From positions 1 through 37,839 of the forward strand of contig NZ_JBMFWL010000017.1 in assembly GCF_049965315.1 (NCBI RefSeq): DNA of 37,839 nucleotides, in the 5' to 3' direction. The position numbers and the translations under genes are program-made. Positions 6,191 to 15,382 of this stretch are shown here, piece after piece (within the stretch, counting starts at the first letter, position 1; each line of letters begins with the position of its first letter). The DNA is from Acidithiobacillus_B sp049965315 (GTDB lineage: Bacteria > Pseudomonadota > Gammaproteobacteria > Acidithiobacillales > Acidithiobacillaceae). The notes under the pieces were generated by a model, which did no database searches, was not told the origin of the DNA, and saw nothing but the letters and a program-made list of their open reading frames with translations.

Positions 6191-8380
6191 TCACTCCCAG
6201 TAGGCCTTGGCAATGGCCCCCTCTTCTTGCAAGCGATTGCCCAGCCAGCGCCAGGAGCGCAGCGCCGGAGCGGAACCGGCGGCGACGATCAGGGTTGCCG
6301 AAGGCGCCGTCGCCTGCAGTTGGCGGCGCTCTTCGCCGGTCAGGGAGGCGGGCACAAAGAGGGCAGAGCGCTGGGCCAACCGCGCTCCGTAGCGCTGCCG
6401 CAAGGCGGCTATGGCCGCGCCGTCGAGATCGCCGGCCAGCAAGGGGCCGCGGGGGCCACCCAAGAGCAGGACACAGGATTGGGGCAGCGCCGCGGTCAGG
6501 AAGGATCCGCCGGGGGGCGCCGCCCCAGCCGCAGCGCAAAGCAAGGGCGGCAACGGCCCACCCGGATAGTCCTTAGCCCCCGGGGGCCACCATTGCCGTT
6601 GCACACGGGGCAGCGGCTCGGGTGCCGAACTGTCGCTGCGCACCCAACTTTCCATGGACGTCACGCCATGACGCAGGGTGCTGGCCTGCAACCACAGCGC
6701 CGCCTCCCGTGCCTCGCCCTTGCGCCAGAGATTGGCGGTGAAGATGCCGCTGTGGCCCTGTTGGCGCCAGAAGAGCAGCGTTCCCTCTCCCGCCGGCAGC
6801 AGTTCCACCTCCAGCGCCGCAGAAAGCGGTGCCGGCAACAGCAAAGGCAGCACGCCCACGACCCCTAGCCAGCGCCCCGGCCAGGCCCTCGGCAAAAAGA
6901 ACAGGGACAGCCCTAGGCCGGCCGCGAGGAGGGCCGGGAAGCTGGGGCGGCCGGTGACGACGGTGGCATAAGGCAAGCGCAGGAGGGCTTCCAGGAGCAC
7001 CACCACGCCATGCATGGCCACCGCCACCAAGTGAAAACAGAGCCGCGCCAAGCCATCGCCGCCCAACAAGGTCGCCAGCGCGCCCAGGAGGGCCGTCGGC
7101 ACGGCAAAGAGCTCTACCAGAGGGATGACCAACAGGTTGGCCAGGGGAGAAATTAAGGGGATCTGCCCGAAAACCCCCGCCAGCAAGGGCAACAGGGCGA
7201 TGGAAACCGCCCATTGGGTAGTCAGCAAGCGGCGCCACCAGGCTTGCCCATGGTCCACAAAGGCCACCAGGACCAGCACGGCCACGGCGCCGAAGGACAG
7301 CCAGAAGCTGATCTCGCGGATGGCCCCGGGATTTTCCAGACAGATCCACAAGGCCGCCAGCGCGAGACCGCTCCAGGCATCGCTGCGGCGCCCCATGCAG
7401 CGCGCCAGCGCCGCCGCCGTAATCATCAGGGCGGCGCGCTCGGCGGGCAGGGCAAAGCCGGCGAAGAGGGCATAGGCCCAAGCCGCCGGGATACTGGCCA
7501 CGCTGGCCGCCAGCATGGCCGGGTAACGATTCACCAGCCACGGCACCCGCCGCCACAGCCATTGGGTCAACCAGAAGACCAGGCCGGCGACGACGGCCAC
7601 ATGGGAGCCGGAAATCACCAGGAGGTGGGCCGTGCCGGTATCGCGGAAGGCCGCCCAGACGGTTGCCGGAATCTGCCCGCCCATGCCCACGCTCAAGGCC
7701 TGCACAAAGCCCGCCTCCGCCCGCGGCAGGATGGCATTGCTGGCCGCAGCCACCGACTGGCGCCAGGCCTCGATCTGCCGCAAAGGGGTCCAGGGCGGAT
7801 CATCCAGGCGCTGGGCGTATTGAATGCCGCCAGTCGCGCGGATATTGGCCCAGAAGCGCTGGCGTGCGGCATCGCCAAAGGGCGATGCGGGCAGGGCGGA
7901 AGCGGGCTGCAGATGGGCCTTGAACTGCCAGATCTGACCGCTTTGGGGCTCCTCGGGCAGATGACCGTGGAGGTCTATCCTGGCCGGGAAGGGGCGTTGA
8001 CGGCCAGCGTCAATCCAGCGGGGAGCAACGAGAAAATGGGTTTCCCGCCCGAGCGGTTGCGGCGGAGAAACGATTTCGCCCACGAGGGTCACCAGTTCCG
8101 TCTGCCGCGCCGGCCAGTGGACCTGCACACGCTGTTGCGCCTGCCAGACCCCCCAGGCAAAGGCCAGGGCGGCCACTGCGGGCAGGCTCCAGCGGCGCCA
8201 GCGCCAGGCCAGGACCGCCGCCAGCAGGGCGCAGAGCAAGGGGATCCAGAGGGGCGGCAGGCGGCTGAACCACTGGAATGCCCCCAGACCCAGCCCCGCC
8301 GCAAGGGCGAAGGGCAGGAAGGCAGGCCAGGATTTGGCCTGGCCCGTCCCCTTGGCTACACTAGGGGCCACTGACCGCAT
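6191..8380 (-). CDS. comEC: ComEC/Rec2-family DNA-uptake channel protein
   Basis: ComEC forms the inner-membrane channel that carries single-stranded DNA into the cell during transformation. The 729-residue product has N-terminal membrane helices, a DUF4131-type soluble region, then the competence domain with LVISGSHVAVVAGLVFWL and FALPAERAALMITAAALA, both strongly characteristic, followed by many membrane helices. The C-terminal part occupies the position of the metallo-beta-lactamase-like domain but lacks a visible HxHxDH motif (see findings). The ATG at 8380 is preferred because further upstream the frame runs into the divergent DUF2062 gene; a GTG three codons later is also possible. No strong ribosome binding site is seen. 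Its start codon overlaps that of the DUF2062 gene by two bases on opposite strands. Confidence 0.93.
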   Translation of the reverse strand: MRSVAPSVAKGTGQAKSWPAFLPFALAAGLGLGAFQWFSRLPPLWIPLLCALLAAVLAWRWRRWSLPAVAALAFAWGVWQAQQRVQVHWPARQTELVTLVGEIVSPPQPLGRETHFLVAPRWIDAGRQRPFPARIDLHGHLPEEPQSGQIWQFKAHLQPASALPASPFGDAARQRFWANIRATGGIQYAQRLDDPPWTPLRQIEAWRQSVAAASNAILPRAEAGFVQALSVGMGGQIPATVWAAFRDTGTAHLLVISGSHVAVVAGLVFWLTQWLWRRVPWLVNRYPAMLAASVASIPAAWAYALFAGFALPAERAALMITAAALARCMGRRSDAWSGLALAALWICLENPGAIREISFWLSFGAVAVLVLVAFVDHGQAWWRRLLTTQWAVSIALLPLLAGVFGQIPLISPLANLLVIPLVELFAVPTALLGALATLLGGDGLARLCFHLVAVAMHGVVVLLEALLRLPYATVVTGRPSFPALLAAGLGLSLFFLPRAWPGRWLGVVGVLPLLLPAPLSAALEVELLPAGEGTLLFWRQQGHSGIFTANLWRKGEAREAALWLQASTLRHGVTSMESWVRSDSSAPEPLPRVQRQWWPPGAKDYPGGPLPPLLCAAAGAAPPGGSFLTAALPQSCVLLLGGPRGPLLAGDLDGAAIAALRQRYGARLAQRSALFVPASLTGEERRQLQATAPSATLIVAAGSAPALRSWRWLGNRLQEEGAIAKAYWE

Positions 8381-8966
8381 GGGACTACCCGATTTGCGCC
8401 TTCCTTCATTCTGCCGTCTTCCCACCCGGGAGGAAATTCTCCACAAAAGGCCCCTGGGCCGTTTCACCCATTATCTGGCGCGTCCGGTCTTCTGGCATCC
8501 CCATCGGCACAATTTCGCCCGCGGCATGGCCATTGGCACCTTCGTCGGCAGCCTGCCCTTTTTCGGCCACGTCCTCAGCATCCTGCTCATCAGCCTGTGG
8601 CGGCGGGCCTATATCCCCATCGCGGTGATCATGCCCTTTGTGGTGACTGGTCCCCTGACCATCGTCCCCTTTTTCTATGCCAGCTATCAATTCGGCTTCT
8701 GGCTATTGGACCAGATCGGTCTTGCCCCGCCCATCACCATTCATTATGTGGACATCCAACGCCTTTTCCATGGTCAGATCGGCATGGCGGCCATGGGCGA
8801 CCGGCTCTGGCACGCCTATCTCATCACCTGGCTGGGCAGCCTGTTGTTCGGCGGGGCCTTGGCCATCATTGCCTACGGGGGCACGCTCTGGGGCTGGCGC
8901 CTCTGGGTCTACTGGCGGCTGCGCCATCGCCATCACCATCCGGTCCATCCGCCACAGTCCCCATAG
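8379..8966 (+). CDS. DUF2062 family membrane protein
   Basis: The 195-residue product matches the DUF2062 family of inner-membrane proteins of unknown function. Evidence is the ARPVFWHPHRHNFARGMAIG segment, the following helices GTFVGSLPFFGHVLSILLIS and IAVIMPFVVTGPLTIVPFFY, and a C-terminal helix near 155-180. It ends in an unusual basic, His-rich tail (RLRHRHHHPVHPPQ). The ATG at 8379 fits the family length; the frame is open upstream but would overlap comEC. It is transcribed divergently from comEC with overlapping start codons, and runs convergently into lolD 40 bases downstream. I see no clear promoter, which would have to lie within the comEC coding sequence. Confidence 0.85.
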   Translation: MGLPDLRLPSFCRLPTREEILHKRPLGRFTHYLARPVFWHPHRHNFARGMAIGTFVGSLPFFGHVLSILLISLWRRAYIPIAVIMPFVVTGPLTIVPFFYASYQFGFWLLDQIGLAPPITIHYVDIQRLFHGQIGMAAMGDRLWHAYLITWLGSLLFGGALAIIAYGGTLWGWRLWVYWRLRHRHHHPVHPPQSP

Positions 8967-9006
8967 CAGCGGCCCGGACAAGGCCGACCGCCATCCCCGG
9001 ACCATC

Positions 9007-9735
9007 CTATGGCAAGGGATAGTCGGCCGGCACCACGACCGGATGCAAGGCGCCGTCGTGCAGGCGCAAGACCCGCGCCATCCGGGCGGCAAGGCTGGGT
9101 TCGTGGGTCACGATGACCAGGGCGGTGCCCAGTTCCCGGTTCAATTCCAGCATCAGCTTATGCACCGCCTCGGCGGATTCGCTGTCGAGATTGCCCGTAG
9201 GCTCATCGGCCAGGAGCAGTGCCGGGCGGGTGACCAGGGCACGGGCCAGGGCCACGCGCTGGCGTTCGCCGCCGGAGAGCATCCCCGGCTTGTGCTGGAG
9301 GCGCTGAGCCAGACCCACGCGGCCCAGCAGCTCCCGTCCCCAGGGCTCCACCGCCGCCCGGCGCTCGCGCCGCACCAGCAGTGGCAGCAGGACATTTTCC
9401 AGGGCGGTGAACTCCGGCAGCAGGCGATGCAACTGATAGACGAAGCCCACGGAGCGATTGCGCAATTGCCCGCGGCGGCGCTCGTTGAGGGCATAGATGT
9501 CCTGGCCCTGGATGCGGACCCGCCCCGCGCTGGGTTTTTCCAGTCCACCCATCACCTGCATCAGGGTGCTCTTGCCCTGTCCCGAGGCGCCGATGATGGC
9601 CAGGCGCTCGCCGGCGGCCACCTCCAGGTGGATGTCGCGGAGCACTTCGAGGCGCTCCCGACCCACGGCAAAGACCTGGCGCAGGTGCTCCACCTGCAAT
9701 ACCGGCTCGCTCGCCATCGGCCTTGCTTCACTCAT
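9007..9735 (-). CDS. lolD: Lipoprotein-releasing ABC transporter ATPase LolD
   Basis: LolD powers release of outer-membrane lipoproteins from the inner membrane to LolA. The 242-residue product has Walker A GASGQGKST (Gln where most LolD have Ser), the Q-loop and LolD-diagnostic VYQLHRLLPEFTALENVLLP, the signature LSGGERQRVALARAL, Walker B ALLLADEPTGNLD and the switch His in VTHEP. The ATG at 9735 overlaps the end of the lolC/E gene by eight bases. It is the last gene of the alaC-to-lolD chain and converges on the DUF2062 gene. Confidence 0.95.
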   Translation of the reverse strand: MSEARPMASEPVLQVEHLRQVFAVGRERLEVLRDIHLEVAAGERLAIIGASGQGKSTLMQVMGGLEKPSAGRVRIQGQDIYALNERRRGQLRNRSVGFVYQLHRLLPEFTALENVLLPLLVRRERRAAVEPWGRELLGRVGLAQRLQHKPGMLSGGERQRVALARALVTRPALLLADEPTGNLDSESAEAVHKLMLELNRELGTALVIVTHEPSLAARMARVLRLHDGALHPVVVPADYPLP

Positions 9736-10969
9736 AGCGCAAGGCCTCGGCAGGGTCGATCCGCGCGGCGCGCCAGGACGGATAGATGGTGGCCACCCAG
9801 CTCATGACCAGGGCGGCAATGGCCACATGGACCACGTCCATGGGCTCCAAACGGGACGGCAACTGGCTGATGGAGTAGACCTCCGGCGACAGGAACTGCA
9901 CATGGAAAATCTGTTCGATGGCCGGCACCAGGGTGGGGATGTTGAGGGCCAGAAGCACGCCGCCAATGACCCCCAGGAGGGTCCCAAAGATCCCGATCAC
10001 CGCCCCCTGGATCATGAAAATGGCGGTGATGCTGCGCGGTGAAACGCCGATGGTGCGCAAGATGGCGATATCGGTCTCCTTGTCCGTGACCACCATCACC
10101 AGGGTCGCCACGATATTGAAGGCGGCGACGGCGACGATGAGGGAGAGAATGACGAACATCACCAGCTTTTCCATCTTCAGGGCCTTGAAGAAGTTTTCGT
10201 GGGTCTGCGTCCAGTCCTGCACGTAAAAGGCCGGTCCGATCTGCTTTTGCAGGTTGCTGGCAAACTGCGGGGCGGCGAAGGGATCCTTGATCTTCAGGCG
10301 CAGGCCGGTGACGCCATGGCCCATCCCGTAGAGGCGTTGGGCGTCGCCGAGATTGATGTAGGCCAGCCCGCTGTCATAGGCATAAATGCCCACGGAAAAG
10401 AGACCGACCACGGTAAACTGGCGCAGACGCGGCGTGACCCCCAGGGGGGTGACGCCGCCCTGGGGGGAGATGAGGGTGATCTTGTCGCCCACGCCGACGC
10501 CCAGATCCCGCGCCAGGGAGCGTCCCAGCACGATGCTCCAGGGGGTCTTGAGGGCCGCCAGCGACCCGGCCTTCATGTCGTGATCGAGGCGATTGACCCC
10601 GTTCTCCAGGGTCGGATCAATCCCCTCCACCACCGCACCGCTCACCAGACTGCCGTTGGAGAGCATGGACTGGGCCTGCACATAGGGGGCGACGCCCGTC
10701 ACCCCCGGCAGGGCGGAAAGCCGCCGTACCGCCGAGGGCCAGTCGAGCACGGGCATGCCATTGCCCTGGACGATGACATCGGAGGTGACCGCCAGGATCC
10801 GCGAACGCAGGGTATGGTCAAAACCGTTCATCACCGCCATGACGGCGATGAGGGCGGCAACGCCGATGACCATCCCCATGATGGCCGTACCCGTAATGAA
10901 GGAAATGAAATGATTGCGCCGCTTGGCGCGGGTGTAGCGCAGGCCGATCCACAGCTCGTAGGGCCTCAT
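9728..10969 (-). CDS. lolC: Lipoprotein-releasing system permease (LolC/LolE family)
   Basis: This 413-residue inner-membrane subunit extracts mature lipoproteins for LolA. It starts with the typical ELWIGLRYTRAKRRNHFISFI and has one helix at about 24-48, a large periplasmic domain to about 265, then three helices (about 268-295, 318-345 and 378-400) with the FtsX-like segments TDKETDIAILRTIGVSPRSI and YPSWRAARIDPAEALRYE. Only one LolC/E gene is present here, so the transporter may use a homodimeric membrane subunit (LolF-like), unless a second gene lies elsewhere. Its start overlaps the lysS stop (ATGA). Confidence 0.93.
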   Translation of the reverse strand: MRPYELWIGLRYTRAKRRNHFISFITGTAIMGMVIGVAALIAVMAVMNGFDHTLRSRILAVTSDVIVQGNGMPVLDWPSAVRRLSALPGVTGVAPYVQAQSMLSNGSLVSGAVVEGIDPTLENGVNRLDHDMKAGSLAALKTPWSIVLGRSLARDLGVGVGDKITLISPQGGVTPLGVTPRLRQFTVVGLFSVGIYAYDSGLAYINLGDAQRLYGMGHGVTGLRLKIKDPFAAPQFASNLQKQIGPAFYVQDWTQTHENFFKALKMEKLVMFVILSLIVAVAAFNIVATLVMVVTDKETDIAILRTIGVSPRSITAIFMIQGAVIGIFGTLLGVIGGVLLALNIPTLVPAIEQIFHVQFLSPEVYSISQLPSRLEPMDVVHVAIAALVMSWVATIYPSWRAARIDPAEALRYE

Positions 10970-12453
10970 GCCTGTTCCGGCCGCAGATGGGGAAAGAGGA
11001 TCACTTCGCGGATGCTGGCCTGGTCCGCCAGGAGCATGACCAGACGATCAATCCCCATGCCCACTCCGGCCGTCGGGGGCATCCCGTATTCCAGGGCGCG
11101 GATATAGTCGGCGTCAAAGAACATCGCCTCCTCGTCCCCGGCATCCTTGGCCGCCACCTGGGCGCGGAAGCGCGCGGCCTGATCGTCGGGGTCATTGAGT
11201 TCCGAGAAGCCGTTGGCGATCTCCCGCCCGGCGATCATCAGCTCAAAGCGGTCCGTCACTTCCGGATCGTCGTCGTTGCGCCGGGCCAGAGGACTCACCT
11301 CCAAGGGGTAATGGGTGATGAAGGTGGGTTGCTGCAGCTTGCCCTCCACGGTCTTTTCGAAGATCTCGATGAGGCGCTTGCCCCAGCCCCAGCCGGGATG
11401 GCAGCCCATGCCCAGGCGAGCGAGCTGCTCGGCCAGACAGTGGGGATCCCGCAGGTCCGCCTGGGCCAGCTCCGGATTGTGGGCGCGCACCGCCTCCTCC
11501 ACCGTGAGGCGGAGGAAGGGCTGACCGAGATCGATGTCCAGCCCCTGATAGCTGATGGCCTCCGTCCCCAGGGCCGCCTGGGCGGCGCTACGGATGAGGG
11601 TCTCGGTGAGATCCATGGCGCGATGGAAATCCGCATAGGCCTCGTACCATTCGAGCATGGTGAACTCGGGATTGTGGCGGGTGGAGATCCCTTCATTGCG
11701 AAAGTTGCGGTTGATCTCGAAGACCTGCTCGAAGCCGCCCACCACCAGGCGCTTGAGATAGAGCTCCGGGGCGATGCGCAGATAAAGGGTCATGTCCAGG
11801 GCATGATGGTGGGTGATGAAGGGCCGCGCCGTGGCCCCGCCGGGGATGGGCTGCATCATGGGCGTCTCGGCCTCGAAAAAGCCGCGCTGGCTCAGGCCCT
11901 GGCGCAGGGCGGCCACGGTCTGGGCGCGAATGCGGAAGGTGCGCCGGGCGGCCTCGGTCACGATGAGGTCCACATAACGCTGGCGGAAGCGGATCTCCGG
12001 GTCGCTGAGGCCATGCCATTTTTCCGGCAGGGGGCGCAGCGCCTTGCTGAGGAGGCGCAGGCTCCCCACGCGCAGGGAGAGTTCACCGGCGCGGGTGCGG
12101 AAGAGCTCCCCTGCGACGCCAATGATGTCGCCCAGATCCAGTTCCCGGAACAGGCCGTAAGCGGCCTCTCCCAGATGGTCCTTCCCCAGGAAGAGCTGGA
12201 TGCGCCCCCCTTGATCCTGCAGATCCGCAAAGCTGGCCTTGCCCATGACCCGCCGGCTCATGAGCCGTCCCGCCAGACGGGCGCTGATGGGTTCCTGCTC
12301 CAGGGCCGCCCCGTCCATGTCGCCATAGCGGGCGACGAGATCACCGGCCAAAGCGTCCCGACGAAAATCGTTGGGATAGGCCTGCCCCTGCTCGCGCCAG
12401 CGCTCCTGCTTCTCGCGGCGCACCATCCTCTGATCGTTGCTGTCCTGCTCCAT
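10966..12453 (-). CDS. lysS: Lysyl-tRNA synthetase, class II
   Basis: LysS charges tRNA-Lys in the cytoplasm. The 495-residue product has the N-terminal OB-fold anticodon-binding domain (about 55-150, with GRLMSRRVMGKASFADLQDQ), then the class II core. Motif 2 appears as RNFRNEGISTRHNPEFTMLEWYEAY and motif 3 as GMPPTAGVGMGIDRLVMLLA. I chose the ATG at 12453 (MEQDSNDQRMVRREKQERW) because GAGGAAG lies just upstream and the N-terminus matches the family; the frame extends another ten codons. It follows prfB after 106 bases, the familiar prfB-lysS order seen in E. coli, and overlaps lolC/E. Confidence 0.97.
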   Translation of the reverse strand: MEQDSNDQRMVRREKQERWREQGQAYPNDFRRDALAGDLVARYGDMDGAALEQEPISARLAGRLMSRRVMGKASFADLQDQGGRIQLFLGKDHLGEAAYGLFRELDLGDIIGVAGELFRTRAGELSLRVGSLRLLSKALRPLPEKWHGLSDPEIRFRQRYVDLIVTEAARRTFRIRAQTVAALRQGLSQRGFFEAETPMMQPIPGGATARPFITHHHALDMTLYLRIAPELYLKRLVVGGFEQVFEINRNFRNEGISTRHNPEFTMLEWYEAYADFHRAMDLTETLIRSAAQAALGTEAISYQGLDIDLGQPFLRLTVEEAVRAHNPELAQADLRDPHCLAEQLARLGMGCHPGWGWGKRLIEIFEKTVEGKLQQPTFITHYPLEVSPLARRNDDDPEVTDRFELMIAGREIANGFSELNDPDDQAARFRAQVAAKDAGDEEAMFFDADYIRALEYGMPPTAGVGMGIDRLVMLLADQASIREVILFPHLRPEQA

Positions 12454-12559
12454 GCTCCACTTCCTCTTGGGCGAACGGGCCAAGGCCCGCCGTCAATGAT
12501 CTGCACTGCGAAAACCCCATTCCACCCTTGCACGCGGCGTCCGGATACCAAACCGCCTG

Positions 12560-13658
12560 CTACAGGCCAGCCTTGAGGGCCGCCTCGATGAAGACATCCA
12601 GGCCCCCATTGAGGACTTTCTGCGTATCCCCCACTTCGACGCCCGTACGCAGGTCCTTGATCCGCGACTGATCGAGGACGTAGGAACGGATCTGATGCCC
12701 CCAGCCGATGTCGCTCTTGCTCTCCTCCAGGGCCTGCTTTTCCGCATCGCGCCGCTGAATCTCCATCTCATAGAGCTTGGAGCGCAGCATGTTCATGGCC
12801 TCGGCGCGGTTCTTGTGCTGGGAGCGATCGGTCTGGCAGGCCACCACGATCCCCGAGGGGATATGGGTGATCCGCACCGCCGAGTCGGTCTTGTTGATGT
12901 GCTGACCGCCGGCGCCGCTGGCGCGATAGGTGTCCACGCGCAAATCCGCCGGATTGATCTCCACCTCGAAGCTGTCATCGATCTCGGGATACACGAAAAC
13001 GCTGGCGAAACTGGTGTGGCGCCGATTGCCCGAATCGAAGGGCGACTTGCGCACCAGACGATGAACCCCCGTCTCCGAACGCAGCCAGCCAAAGGCATGG
13101 TCACCGCGCACATGGATGCTCGCCGACTTGATCCCCGCCACCTCGCCCTCGGAGAGCTCCACCAGCTCCGTGTCAAAGCCATGCCCCTCGCACCAGTGCA
13201 GGTACATGCGCAGGAGCATCTCCGCCCAATCCTGGGCCTCGGTGCCGCCGGCCCCGGCCTGGATGTCCACGAAGCAGTTGGCGGCATCCTGGGGGCCGGC
13301 GAACATGCGCTGAAATTCCAGCTTTTCCACCGTGGCCAGGGCCTGATCCAGATCCGCGTCCACCGCCGCCAGCAGGGCCTCATCGCCCTCGGCCACGGCC
13401 AGATCCAGCATCTCGCCGGCGTCGCCCAGACTGGCCGCCAGGTGATCCAAAGGCGTAATTACCGCCTCCAGGCGCGCCCGTTCCCGACCGAGTTCCTGGG
13501 CCTTGGCCGCGTCGTTCCAGATGCCGGGATCTTCCAGTTCGCGTTGCACTTCCTCCAGGCGACCGCGCTTTTCCTCAAGGTCAAAGGAACCCCCTCAGAC
13601 CCTGCACCCGGGCCTGGAGATCTTCGCGCAGAGCGCGCATCTCGTTAATTTCTCGCAT
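12560..13658 (-). CDS. prfB: Peptide chain release factor 2 (programmed +1 frameshift)
   Basis: RF2 recognises UGA and UAA stop codons. The gene is in two frames: codons 1-25 (13658-13584) start MREINEMRALREDLQARVQG and reach an in-frame TGA at 13583-13581. Reading then shifts +1 at CTT-T-GAC and continues to 12560, giving 365 residues, the usual RF2 length. The codon-recognition SPF motif (RKSPFDSGNRRHTSF) and the catalytic GGQ (ASGAGGQHINKTDSA) are present. AAGAGG precedes the ATG. The first 14 bases overlap the 3' end of recJ. The shift means RF2 regulates its own synthesis: low RF2 favours frameshifting over termination. An annotator ignoring the shift would call a truncated gene from 13549. 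Confidence 0.97.
13580..13595 (-). promoter_or_regulatory. prfB +1 recoding site
   Basis: The minus strand reads AGGGGGTTCCTTTGAC. It contains the Shine-Dalgarno-like AGGGGG three bases before the slippery CTT, the in-frame TGA and the C that weakens termination. E. coli has TAT where this gene has TTC; all other functional positions are kept. Confidence 0.95.
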
Positions 13659-15378
13659 CGTTTTCCTCTTTACATTGCCATTGGCGCAAACGTAGCTGCA
13701 ATCGTTCCTCACCGCGATAGCGGTTGATCTCCGGAATATACAAGGCCTCGATCCAGGTGCTCCGGGGTTCGGCCGGGGGATGAAACTGCACCGCCTCCAG
13801 TCGCTGGCCCGCAGGGGTTTCCAGCGTGAAGCGCAAATGCCCCCCCTTCAGCAAACGCCAGTCGCAAACGCGAAAGGAGCCGCTGAAGAGGGGCTCGGGA
13901 AAGCGGTTGCCCCAGGGCCCCGCCCCTTCCAGGAGACGGGCGGTTTCCAGCCCCAGTTCGGCACCGCGCAAAGACCCGTCCGTGGCGATGGACTCTTCCA
14001 GGTCCTCGGCGCTGAGCCGGTCCCGCAGAACGGCCTCAAAGAGCGCCTGGAACTGCGGCAATGCCTCCCGGCGCAGGCGCAGGCCCGCCGCCATGGCATG
14101 GCCGCCGAAGCGCCCCAGCAAGCCCGGCGCCTGGGTCGCGCATTGGGCCAGGGCATCGCGCAGGTGCAGGGCGGGGATGGAACGCCCGGAACCCTGCAGC
14201 CAGCCGTCCCCGAGATCCGCAAAGGCGATGACCGGGCGATGATAACGCTCGCGCAGGCGCCCGGCGACGATGCCGACGACCCCTGCATGCCAGTCGGGCT
14301 CAAAAAGGCATAGGCCATAATTCTGCAGCAGTTCCGTCTCCACCTCCAGGAGCATCTCCGCCGCGCTGCGCATATCGTCCTCGATGCCCCGCCGCTGGCG
14401 GTTGAGCTCATCGAGCTGCGCCGCCAGGGGCTTGGCGCTTTCGAGATCCGGCGCCAGCAGCAGGCGAATGCCGATCTCCATATCTTCCAGCCGACCGGCG
14501 GCATTGATGCGCGGTCCGAGGATGAAACCCAGGTCGCTGGCCTGCAATCGCCCGGCTGGCCGTCCCGCCACCTCCAGCAAGGCCTGCAAGCCGGGCCGCC
14601 CGCGCCCGGCATTGAGGCGGCGCAAGCCCTGCATCACCAGGATGCGATTGTTGCGCTCCAGGGGTACCACGTCGGCCACCGTCCCCAAGGCCACCAGATC
14701 CCAGAGGGACGCAAAACTGGGCCGGGGACGGACGGCGAACCAGCCCTCGGCATCCAGGACGCTGCGCAGGGCCGCCGCCAGATAAAAGGCCACCGCCACC
14801 CCGGCGCTACCCTTCCAGGGGAAGGGGCAAGCCGGCTGATTGGGATTGACGATGGCATCGGCGGCGGGCAGTTCCGCGCCGGGCAGATGATGATCCGTGA
14901 TGACCACCTGCAGCCCCCGCGCCTTGGCCTCCCGCACCCCCTCCAGACTGGAGATGCCATTATCCACCGTGACCAGCACCTCGGCCGCAGGCGGGATCAG
15001 TTCCAGGACCGCCGGCGTCAGCCCATAGCCGCAAGTGAAGCGATTGGGCACCACATAATCGACGCGCGTCGCGCCGCAGGCCTGGAGGGCCTCCACCAGC
15101 AGGGCTGTGGCGGTCGCCCCGTCGCAATCATAGTCGCCGACGATGACGATACCCTTACCCGCCATGAGGGCGTCGGCCAGGATCCGCGCGGCGGCGTCCA
15201 GGCCAAGCAAAGGAGCCGGACCAGTAGCCGGGGCCAGATCCCGAGCTTCCAGAGACAGCTCCGCAGCGCTCGTCACCCCCCGCGCCGCATAGAGGCGCGC
15301 CAGCAGCGGACTCAGGCCCGCCGCCTGCAGATCGGCATAGGCCGCCGTCGGCACCGGCCGCTCCATCCAGCGCGTCAT
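13645..15378 (-). CDS. recJ: Single-stranded-DNA-specific 5'-3' exonuclease RecJ
   Basis: RecJ degrades single-stranded DNA 5' to 3' in recombination and mismatch repair. The 577-residue product has DHH-family motifs: GKGIVIVGDYDCDGATATAL (motif I-II), VDNGISSLEGV, and ITDHHLPGAELPAADAIVNP (DHH motif III). The DHHA1 domain carries GRFGGHAMAAGLRL, and a C-terminal OB fold follows (about 455-560). The ATG at 15378 (MTRWMERPVP) gives the usual family length; the frame continues open upstream only as antisense-like noise over the RpfE-type gene. Its end overlaps the prfB start by 14 bases, and the preceding gene ends four bases upstream. Confidence 0.96.
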   Translation of the reverse strand: MTRWMERPVPTAAYADLQAAGLSPLLARLYAARGVTSAAELSLEARDLAPATGPAPLLGLDAAARILADALMAGKGIVIVGDYDCDGATATALLVEALQACGATRVDYVVPNRFTCGYGLTPAVLELIPPAAEVLVTVDNGISSLEGVREAKARGLQVVITDHHLPGAELPAADAIVNPNQPACPFPWKGSAGVAVAFYLAAALRSVLDAEGWFAVRPRPSFASLWDLVALGTVADVVPLERNNRILVMQGLRRLNAGRGRPGLQALLEVAGRPAGRLQASDLGFILGPRINAAGRLEDMEIGIRLLLAPDLESAKPLAAQLDELNRQRRGIEDDMRSAAEMLLEVETELLQNYGLCLFEPDWHAGVVGIVAGRLRERYHRPVIAFADLGDGWLQGSGRSIPALHLRDALAQCATQAPGLLGRFGGHAMAAGLRLRREALPQFQALFEAVLRDRLSAEDLEESIATDGSLRGAELGLETARLLEGAGPWGNRFPEPLFSGSFRVCDWRLLKGGHLRFTLETPAGQRLEAVQFHPPAEPRSTWIEALYIPEINRYRGEERLQLRLRQWQCKEENDARN

Positions 15379-15382
15379 CCCG

